DNA from: Spinacia oleracea
Taxonomy: Eukaryota > Streptophyta > Magnoliopsida > Caryophyllales > Amaranthaceae
DNA length: 64,000 nucleotides
Reading direction: 5' to 3'
NCBI RefSeq assembly: GCF_020520425.1
Contig: NC_079492.1
Span: 53,629,042 to 53,693,041 of the forward strand
The notes below the pieces were generated by a model. It made no database searches. It saw only the letters and a list, made by a program, of their open reading frames with translations, and had not been told where the DNA came from. The position numbers were made by a program, and so were the translations under genes. How positions within the stretch are numbered: position 1 is the first letter of the stretch; every line of letters starts with the position of its first letter. Below are positions 19,832 to 30,200 of this stretch, piece after piece.

Positions 19832-20149
19832 CTCCCTCCGTCCCTTAATACTCGCACTGGTTTGACCGGTGCGGAGTTTAAGACACTTGAATTAACTTAT
19901 TAATTTAATGAGTCTTAGTTGATAGTGGGGTATTTTTTTTTAATATAGTTAGTGGGAAATGTGTAAGGGGTGGGGAGTAGGAGGTGTAAATTTTTAAATG
20001 ATTTTTTGTGGGGTTAGGGTGTAGGCGGGTTAGTAAGTAAGTGTGAGAATAATATAATATTGCTAAAAAAATTTCATTTATAGAACCGGTGCAAGTATTA
20101 AGGACGACCCGAAAAGGAAAGCGGTGCGAGTATTAAGGGACGGAGGGAG
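19832..20149. mobile_element. Stowaway-type MITE (318 bp)
   Basis: Terminal inverted repeats CTCCCTCCGTCCCTTAATAC and its complement, flanked by TA on both sides, as expected for Tc1/mariner-derived Stowaway elements. Non-coding interior. It lies between the end of the oxidoreductase pseudogene and the partial duplicate exons. Confidence 0.9.
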
Positions 20150-20185
20150 TACTAATTAATATGCTTTGCAAAGTCTTATATGGAA

Positions 20186-20745
20186 TTAAAGTCCATACAA
20201 CTTGTGACAGCAGGTTGGCAGATTTAAGTTGCTTTTCTGGAGTTCAAATTGGTTAAAATAAAGTAATAAGCCTGACAATCTGTTATTTGCTCTCTTATCT
20301 AGGTACTGAAGAAAAGTTGACATATTGTAAAGATATTGGAGCTGATGTGTGTTTCCATGAGGTTTGTTTCCATGCCACATCATCATTTTACAAACCTTGA
20401 TTGTAATGAACCCTCTACCAACAATAGAGAAACCTATACAAAGGTTTATGTGTGGGACCCAATATCATTCATCTCATTTAAAACAAAACAAAACAAAATT
20501 AAAATTAAAATGTTTTGCATACATGGCAAAAACAAACCTTTACTCTTTAGTAACCTTTGGTTTTGTAACTTTTTTCAACAATAGTGAAGTTTATCTACAA
20601 ACCTCTAAAATGCAACACAAACCTCTTGACAAACCTCTTATTGCTATTGCCTAATACTGAAGATCTTGTTGCGAGAGTGAAAGAAGAAACCGCTGGAAAA
20701 GGTGTTTTTTTGAGGGGAAACATATCATGTACGGAATTGAGGAGG
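20186..20745 (+). pseudogene. Partial second copy of oxidoreductase exon and introns
   Basis: Sequence 20201-20352 matches 17795-17952 (GTGACAGCAG, a similar intron, then the GTEEK..YCKDIGADV exon). Sequence 20655-20745 matches 17976-18046, including intronic AGGGGAAACA and ATCATGTACGGA. It lacks the upstream and downstream exons, so it is a local segmental duplication rather than a processed copy. An AT-rich MITE-like block interrupts the exon at almost the same codon where the first copy has its 7-bp insertion. It does not contain the copia element. Confidence 0.8.
20359..20638. mobile_element. Small MITE-like insertion inside the duplicated exon
   Basis: The left end GAGGTTTGT and right end ACAAACCTC are inverted. 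The right side repeats ACAAACCTCT three times (about 20597, 20617 and 20629). No coding capacity. The flanks belong to one exon (GADVC.. and ..TEDLVARVKEETAGK), so it is an insertion. The superfamily is not determined because the target duplication is unclear. Confidence 0.55.
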
Positions 20746-21538
20746 TAGCTTAATACTCTTAAAGGTTTGGGCAAGGCAGCACTTCAAATTCAAGCAAGCA
20801 AGATGAAGCTACTCTTGCGAGATTTAAAAAAAAAAAATTGTTTCAGGATATCACATGATATACACAAATCTGTCAATAAACTTTCCAACCACTTAGTATC
20901 TTCAAATCTTCGATAATTCTTCTATGCCTCTTTGAAATTGCGTTGCCTAGCCCAATAAAAACGATCAACCATTACCATCCTATGCTTCAGATAGGTGTGC
21001 CTTTTACAATCACATATCTAAAACTGTACCTTGCTACCCAGCAGCCAATCACCACACGTGGGTAACCACGGCCATTAGGTTATGCCTGGTTTGGGTTATT
21101 TTGGTTCAGTTCATCCATTTGAGTTGATTCAGATTCTCACGGGTTAAGGTCAAATCGTATCATTATCAAGTTCAGACCGGGTAATTAGTTAATTACACAT
21201 TTAGACAATTTTGGATTTTTCAAACAACTGAGCCGGGTCAACTCGAAGGGTTGCTCAGATGTCAGATTTATTTTGGGTCAACCAAACAAGTCAATTTCGG
21301 CCTTTATTTATTTTATTAAATAAGATAGAATACCTTATTAAGCCATTAAAATAAGGAATTAACAACAAGAGTACAGGTCCACACAAATAAACACTAAACA
21401 TATTTGCAAATTAGCCTAGTTCTTTGAAACTTCCTATTCTATAGCTTTAGATTTTTAGAATGCCCAGGCCTCCTCCTTAGCCAATAAAGACACAAACAAA
21501 TTTATTCTATTCCACACTTATTTCATGGGGAACAGTAA

Positions 21539-21898
21539 GGCTTCGTTTGGTACAACATTAGTAAAGGAAGAGAAGGGAAGGGAAAAGAAGGGAAGAGAAA
21601 GGAAAAGAAGAGAAAGGAAACTGAATTTATTTTCTGTTATTTGGTTTGATGGAAGGAAGTGAGGGGAAAATAAAGGAAAATCATTTGACAGCTTTTATTT
21701 TTCTCTTTCCTCCCGAATTCCCCCACTTATGGGAGGAAAGGAAATGGAAGATTTATTAATGATGTTTTCCTTCCTATTCCCTTCCCTTCCCTTCCCTTCC
21801 AATCAAATTCAATTTAATTTTTGCAACCAAACACATGAACCCATATTTTTTTTCCTTTCTCTTCTTTTCCTTCCGATTCCTTTCTACCAAACAAAGCC
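21539..21898. mobile_element. Tourist-like MITE (360 bp)
   Basis: Inverted ends GGCTTCGTTTGGTA and TACCAAACAAAGCC are flanked by TAA on both sides (21536-21538 and 21899-21901), the 3-bp target typical of PIF/Harbinger elements. The left half is purine-rich (AGGGAAGG) and the right half is its pyrimidine-rich complement, so the element is largely self-complementary. Confidence 0.8.
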
Positions 21899-21901
21899 TA
21901 A

Positions 21902-24210
21902 CACCAAGATTCGGCAATTGCTCTCCAGCCAAATTACTCCATACGATTGCCATCACAACATTTCTCTGAAAGCTATTTCTTCTCCTTTGCTCCATCAAAC
22001 CCCCACGCTTTTGGTCTTTCTAGAAACTAACAATAAAGACTTACAGGTTGATCAGGATTTCTATCACACTAATTCAAGTTTTTATCAACATACAATTTGA
22101 TTTGGGTGACTTATCATGCCAACCAAGGTCACTCAGGTGAATTTTGATCTAAAAATTGTTAATATACCAAGATAATAAGTATCAAACTAGATCAATAACA
22201 AGTCTATTTGACTAGAGTGAAATGAACAAGTAATTAGTAATTTTACTTCTTTCATTGATTGGCATGTGCCAAATATTGATTGCCAACTGTACGAAAATTC
22301 CTTCTTCTTTAATGTCCAAAAAGCGCTGTGAAAAGACATTACCGTAGACATTACCGGAGTGCAATAGGTATGAGTGAGTTTGTCCTTTCCTTATGTACTA
22401 CTGTATAAATAAAAGGCTTTGTTTACGTTTTCTGTTCTTTTGAAAGGGCTGAATTTTGCACTACGGCTGTATTACATATTTCCTGTCAAAAGACTTTTAT
22501 ATTTCTCTTGGCTGAATGTTGCAGATGCCTATAAACATGAGCTAAAACCCGAGGAAGATTTTCAAAGAGCTCTAACTGTCAATGTGACCAAGAATTTAAC
22601 CCATTGCTAGTCTTACATTATTCTGGAGAGTTCACAACAGAAATTAGAAATTGGATTCGGAGCTGCTTGTTTTGGTTACCGGAGAAAATCACTCTAGTTC
22701 TAGTTTCAGGGTAGCTAGTTTGAATAAATGACCAGAAACTTGTTTTTATTATGCATGATTCTTGGCAATGGCAGGTTATTACTATTAAAGCTTAATCTAG
22801 CTAAGCTCCAAGGTGAGGAATTGTTCGTAGTGGAGGTTCTCATGCACTCTCTTCTGTGCCTAATAATTCTGGGTGTACGTACGGTTGGCTATTCTGTTAA
22901 AGGCACCTAACGTCTTTTCATCCTGGAATGCACGTCCTGTCAAAGCTCATCTTCACGGCATCACGGTACTATTTTTATAATGCCATTATGCTGAGTATTT
23001 GGCATGGTAGATTATTACTAATTTGAGAGATTACTATTGCTGTTAAACACTTAGGAAAAGACCATTACAAATGGATACTATTTTGTAGCATGAATTTAAT
23101 TGTTAGTTCAAATATGGTACACGATCTTCTCTTTACCTCCACCCCTTGGCCTCCCGCCCCCACCCACAAAGTCCTGACACTTCCATGTGCCGAGGCTTTC
23201 TTTTTATGTCAAGTACAGATGTACAGGAAGAGCACTTGATAAAGCTAGAAAAGCCTATACACATAATTTGTTCTTCTTAGTACCACAAATATCCAAGTAC
23301 GACACTTGAACGCACACCCATGTCCTTGTGTGACACATTTACGTGAGTTCGAGTAACACGTCCTACATGTAAATATGTAAGCGATGAAAAAGAAACTAAA
23401 ACTTAGGAGAAATCGAAAAATCAGTTCGAAAACTCAATCGTCAATTTGTCATTATGCAGTTGTCTTGAGAGGTCTGCACTAATGACACAAGCAGATGCCA
23501 AATGAATGCTAATACAAAGAGCTTTGAATTTTAAGGACATGTAGTTGCGCCTTCTAAGTTTTAACCCTTAATTAGAAAGTTACTTTTTCCTTCACCTAAC
23601 CTTTTATTAAAGGTTCATAAGTATTCAATTCTTTATTCCAACAGAGAATGGTTATAGTATGGGTTCAACAACTATTCAACAATACAATGGATATAGTATG
23701 GGTTCTGTAAGTATAGTACAGATTCATAGAGTTTCCAAGGAACTTTTTTTGAAGGTAAGAAAATTCTCCTACGAAACCTAGATCGAGCTTATTCAACGTT
23801 ATGCATGCATCTGCAATACGCCTTAGAGTAAATTTTTGTAGTTGTTAGTTATGGAGGGAAAGAAGTCTTAGAGATTTGCAGGGAGCTTCTCACCTTTGAC
23901 AGTAGGTATAAATGTATAATAGAGGGAATAAAGCTCGACTCTAGTTCTTGCTTCAACTTTTTGTTACAAGTAGTCTTCTTTTACAGTAGCTCTTAGATAC
24001 GAAAATTAACCGACGTATGTACGTTGGGTTAAGTATTTTGTTTGACTGACTTTATGCCTGTTATTCAGAACTAAGAGTGATCTTATTAAACCATCCAAAA
24101 GGCAAAAAAGGGGTAAAGATCTAAGTACTAATAAAGCATTCCTACGTATTCCATTGGCTTTTTAGGTCATATCTTTGCTAGCTTTTCTTGCTGCGTGACT
24201 GCTAGTTCCC
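21902..24210. other. AT-rich intergenic region, nothing recognised
   Basis: Short open frames at 22419-22610 and 22728-22910 (+) lack recognisable domains, start context or splice structure. No LTR, TIR or repeat structure stands out. This is the 3' flank of the minus-strand PIN gene, so its 3' UTR should lie just left of 24211. Confidence 0.4.
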
Positions 24211-24283
24211 TCATTTTATTAGGCCCAGCAAGATGTAATAAACCAGTGTAATTGGTAATGCTATCAACATTCCGAATATAACC
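24211..24283 (-). CDS. PIN exon 6 with stop
   Basis: Encodes [20 protein letters not shown] then LIK and TGA. The last transmembrane helix ends with two extra residues (IK) after the usual LLGL end. Acceptor GATGCAG. The upstream intron contains a decayed Stowaway end (CGGAGGGAGTA near 24511-24521). Confidence 0.9.
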
Positions 24284-27200
24284 CTGCATCCAAAATATTC
24301 AGAACATGTTATTAGCAACATTAAAATCTGACAAGGTTTTAAAATGTTAATCTCGTTTTAATTTAGGCCGTTCCATAATACTCTTACCTTTTCCATATTA
24401 CCCTTGATGATATGTATATGTGTTGTAAACGATAATTATGGTACTTTATCTCAGTTTTTTAAATGCACATCCAAATCATATTAAATGTAACTTAGTACAT
24501 AATTAAGAAACGGAGGGAGTAGTATGTAGTGTGCGTGTTATAATAGGAACAAGAGAAAGAGTGAGTACGCTGTACTAAGAATTTCAGGATGAACATTGTA
24601 TTCTTTTGCAAAGACAAAGGGGACAATTCCCTGTGGTAGAGTAGCCTGAGAATAAAATTACCAAAAAGAATTGTCAGATTAACTAAATCGAACCAAAAAA
24701 TCCATAGTTTTTGAACTGTCTCTCTAATTTATTTGGTTTATCTAATATTACCTGTACAATAGCGACTTTTAACAGGACCCCTCTCAACCCAACAGCAGCT
24801 GAAGCGGCTGCCATGATAGCAGGGCCTACGATGAACCTTACGGCTGCCGCATAGGCAGCCATTGCATTCCCACTAGCAATTATCCTTGGCTGCAATGCCA
24901 TGAACAAACCTGCAAATTTGACATTTAACGATAAGTTTTTGGAGTTAAATTTTCCTTCTAATTGAAGTGATCTAGCCAAACATTGTGGGGATGTTTGGTA
25001 TGACTTTTTTTGGGGCTGGAAACGGATTCAAGTAACCTTTTCCATTACTGGATGTTTGGTTAGAGGTATGAAGTAACAATTACCATTACCCGAGAGTAAC
25101 CTATTCGTCCCCTTTGTTATTGGTCAAACCCTAGAGGTAACAGTTCCCTTTTAACATAGCCGCACAACTCCTCTCTTTTTCCTACGATTTTGGTTCGTTT
25201 TCAAGTGAATTTCCGTGTCTCTCACAAGTTGCAGGCGATTCATTAGTGTAAGTTTTCTCATCTTTCGTAATTATTTTCGATTTTATGCTTAATATTGTCG
25301 AGTTTATGCTTTATATTTTTTCGAATTTATGTTTTAGATTGACAAATTTCTGCTTAAATTGGCGAATGTGTGCTATAATTTAGGATTTTAGGGTTAAGAT
25401 GCAAACTTCAATGGAATTATGTGTTCTAGGGTTAAGATGAAAAAGAGTTGAATTTGATCTCTGATTATGTGATTTTTTATCTAGATTCTTGTAATAGATC
25501 TGCTTCTTAGTTGTTTCCGATGAATTTTATTGCTTTATATTGGAATTACTTTGAATTAAGCAGGTTCTCGTCACTTTTTGCTTTGAAAAGCTGATTTTAA
25601 CTGTTTTTTTGGAATAATTCTCCTTTTTCCCTGAAAAATATTGATTATTCAGTTATCACCATCCATCCTACTTTGGGAAATCATGTTATGTCGTTGGGTT
25701 GCAAATCTTGCAATATCAGATTACAGTAATTCATGGGTTGTCTTTGGTTATTGTTGTTGTGGTTGGTAATTGTTCGTGTATTGTAGTCATATGCTTATTA
25801 TTATTGCTTCGCTTCTAGGTTCTTGAAATGGCACGTATAAGAAAGAAAGGAAGGGAAAATCAACTTCAAAAGTGTCCTACCTAATTGGGGCTTGAGAGCT
25901 GATCCGCACATTGAGTCAAGGATTAAGCATTGGTCGGAGAAGTACTCTGTAATGTCAGAGATGCTGTCTCTTTCTGGTTTTGAGTGGGATGCGGAAAAGA
26001 AAATGTTACAGGCAGAGAAAGTTGTGTTCGATGAATGGGAGAAGGTAAACTTACTTTCCTTTTCTTTACAAAATTAATACAGAAGCAACTGTCTGCCATA
26101 TTTGTTTTGTTTGACTAAATCAGATACTCCCTCCGTCTATTTTTGTTTTTTACGTTTTCCTTTTTGGGTATTTCAAAATGTACTTTACATTTCCTTTTAT
26201 ATTATCACATAAATAACTTAGTATTCTATCAAAATTTGTGTCCAATTATTATTTTAACCAATCAAATTCATTGGGTCATTTAATCTCTCACACTTTTTCA
26301 TTGGGACATTAAATTTTTTCTCATTTCCCAATATCAGAATTTTGATGAAAGTGAAAACATTATAAATAAACGTAATTTATCTCGTTTAAATAAAAAAATT
26401 GAGGGATTTCAATGCAAATTAATTATTCGTTAAAACGCGTGAAAAATACAAAAAGAGACGGAGGGAGTAATAGGTAATTCTTACTTGGTTTTAGTTTTCT
26501 GAGAGTCTGGTGTATGTTCCTTTCTATTTGTACATAAGCAATTTAAATTTTAAGCATACCCATATCATGCTTATTCCAAGTATACATTCTTTGATGTCTT
26601 ACTGCAAGTACAAATGTATCCTGGAAAAACAGCATTCAACTCTGTGTATTGTCTGACAGAAAATTACATGCATCTGCTACAGAGTAGTAAATGTCGATAA
26701 TTAGCATCAGTAGTTAGTCTAGTTACTATGGTTAGTGATAGAAATTACATACAGATGATAAATTCTAGCTCATTGATGGTTGTTAGAACTGATGACAGAT
26801 CTTGTTGTAGTGTGGCAGTATCTAATATATCCTTGGAGTATATTAGAGGTGGCAGTATCTAATATATCCCTGGAGTATATTAGAGGTGTTGTATGTTAGA
26901 TGTTGACCTATTCGAGTTAAGCGTACAGTGGCCACTCTATTTATCGAAAATCCGTTGCCAAATGTTTACTGTGGTTATAGTCATGATTTAAGAAACCTAC
27001 CATTACAGTTGCAAACTATTTAACTATTATGAACAATTTTACTCCTTTTTTCCTTTTCTTTGTTTGGGAATTTTTTTAAAATTTTTACTTTTTTGTGATT
27101 AAATTTATGGTGATTTCTAGTGTAAATTTATGGTGATCAAGCCTACTGAAGCTTTATTATACAGTAGCTGTCTTTAAGTTTCATTAGTTTTCTTGCCTAT

Positions 27201-30200
27201 GGTGTCCTCATAATGAACCCTTCTACTTCATCAACTCTAGTTTCATCCAGGATCTCGTAGTTGATATAAACTGATGTACTCTGATGATTTAGTTATACTT
27301 TATAACCTAACTAATCATGTGAATTTCTTATTTATCGTCAAAACAGAGTATCTTTCATTTCTTCAGTTTAACAGAAAATCAAAAGGCTGGTACATGTTCA
27401 TATGTAAGCACAATATTCTGTTAGTTTTCATTGATGCTAACGATGCTCTTGTCTCTTGTTTTGATTATATTGTAGTCTCACAAAAAAGCAAAGGGCTGGG
27501 GTTATATGGCAAATGCATGGTTCAAAGCTGAAGAAAAGGAGCAAAAATGAACGATAAAGTGAATAAGGTGTTGGAAGAAGTTATGAAGTTAGATGAAATT
27601 TCTCCTTCTGAAACTTTGGAAGTTGCAAATATTCTCATGGCCAAAGAACACAAGCTTCGTACATTTTATCAAGTCCCACACAACTTGATGAAGCTATATG
27701 TTCTAGTCCCACACAAGCTTAGCTTTATTTAAGTAATTTTGTAAACTTGGAGTTTAGTCACCTGCTTGATTTCCTACCCAGACTGCTACGGAGGTGTTGT
27801 CTGATACATATTATTGTATATATATTTTGTAATTAGTTTATTTAATTACTGATTTAGCCTTGTAATACATACTGCTAATATCTGTCCTCTGCTATTGTTG
27901 CTTGTAAGTTATAACTGCTAATTTCCGATGGTATTTTATTTTTATTTTTATGATACTCCGTATTTTATTTTTTATGTTATGTTATACGGATTAATGGTTT
28001 TATACTAGGTTTCGTATTTCATGTTGTACATATATAGGGGATGTTTGTACAATACATAAGAGATTTCTTTCCTTATTACTCACTAAACATCAAGGAAAAA
28101 GTGCATAAGCAGATTTTTTTCCTTATTACTCACTAAACATCAAGTAAGGAAAAAGTGCATAAGCAATTGCTTTTCTAGGATATACTCCCTCTGTTTTCGA
28201 AATAATATGGACATTTTAGTTTTTCACGATTGCCATCGTAAATGTTTGGACATTAATATCTCTTTTTTTGTATTTGTAAAAATTATAAAAAAATAGTAGT
28301 TGATATTCCGAAATTACATATCCAGGCGAATCAAATAAGACCCCACATGACTATATTTTTTCTTTAGCCATAAATCACAAATGATAGTCAAATTGAAATT
28401 GTGAATAGTATCAAAAGTCAAAGTGTCTCAATTATTTCGAAACGGTAATGGTAATAGCTAACCTTATCATTTTCCCTTATTTATTTTCATTCAACTCCTT
28501 TTCCAACATTCATGCCAAATAGTCCATGCGTGTATTTATAATATTTTTCTTTTTCTTTTGATTTCAAGTAAGCTTGGCAATTGACACATGTGTGAAGAAT
28601 TTGCCTATCATAATAGATGGACTTGATTAAATTGGCACTCCATTTTGAACTTGAGGCGGCAAATAAGTCATTCAAATCATGTTCAAGTTAACTTGACTTG
28701 ATTAAAGTCAATTTAGGTTAGGTCATATATTTTTGATAATTTAATTATTATGATAAATTGTCAATATTTATTTTATACTCAGTTCGGATCGGTTAAATTT
28801 GTCTTCATCTGCCTCTTTACATGCAATTCAGATGTGGTTATGGATCAGTTTTACAGAGTAAATGTATAAAAAATGACTTAATTCCTCAAAGTACTACTTT
28901 ATAAAGGAGAAGAAGCAAAATTTCTTACCAAGACTAAACATAGCCATCCCAAGCCCTGTATTAGAAAGAATTTTGATCGAATTCGCCACAATTACAGGCA
29001 TTTCAACATGCCACCTGCAAAATTTCCCCCAAAACAAACACTATATTAAGCTTTTCACTTCACCGTCTTCACATAAACTATATACTTCTCATAACATTGA
29101 GGTATTTACACTTTCTATTTTAATTCATCCCAGATTAGGCCTTTTACACTTGTATTTTGCGAAAAATCCCACAACTATTTTAATACATCTCTTCCCAAAA
29201 CCAAAAAGTTAAGGTATCACTCTCTCTCACATTCGATTAAAAAAAATACTCCATTATTTTCTATCAAATAACAACTCATTATCTCTTTTCATATCTACTT
29301 TTTTTTAATAAAATAATATTTGATAATCAAGCAACAACTTATCTCCTAAAACTTTGTGGTTTGATAAGTGTCAAAACTAATATGGGAAGAAGGGAGTACC
29401 AACTAGTACGAAATCAATATTACACACCTGAATGAGATTAAGGACCAAACAAGGCCAATAAGACTAGAGTAAGTGTTAGGATTCCTTATGAGTTTCCTCG
29501 AAACCATGACCAAAATCAACTTTGTCATTACAGTAGCTGGGGGCATAGCTGTGGGCTTGGATTCAGGCTGATCACTAATATTGGGTTGGACCTTGGCGGT
29601 TGATATTGAACATAGTTTTGACAACATTGGGCCTTCGACTTCTGGCCCGTTTTTACCGGGTTTGTTTCCAAGATCGAGTCCGTCCTTTCCATAATCTTCA
29701 TAATCTACATCATGAGAAATCAAATTAACATGATATCGAAGCTAGTAAAAAGATAAAAGAATGTTGTTTAGTATCGATTGTTATCTCTCTCAAATTGCAT
29801 GTACAAGCAAGTATCATTGACATATAAGATTCGTGTATTATTAACATATAAGATTCGTGTATTATGAAAATATAATCAAATTTACATATGGTCGTGAACT
29901 CTCACAAGAAGAGCAACAACTTATTTCTATTGATGTCAACATTCCCTATCCTATTGTATTTACTTGAAGAATTTCTCTAATGACTATAGTGTTAAAGTAG
30001 TTGATTGACTAACTAGATGCAACTCATAGTTCTTAGTCCTTAAATATCATGAGCAATTTATCTAGCAGGCACTAAAGATGGCCGTGGGCCTAGCCCACGA
30101 GCCGTAGGCCTAACCGGGCCGGGCCCAATCTAGGCCCACATTGTGTCGTACCGGGTCGAGCCGAAAAGTTCAAAACAAGGCCCAGGCCCGGCACGAGCCC

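Noticed and set aside
22419..22910. Two short plus-strand frames near the PIN 3' flank
   Set aside because: No start context, splice sites, domain or repeat that I recognise; nothing separates them from chance frames in AT-rich DNA.
29248..29398. Possible additional Stowaway MITE in PIN intron 2
   Set aside because: Only weak TACTCC and GGGAGTA words at the edges; inverted ends do not pair beyond a few bases.
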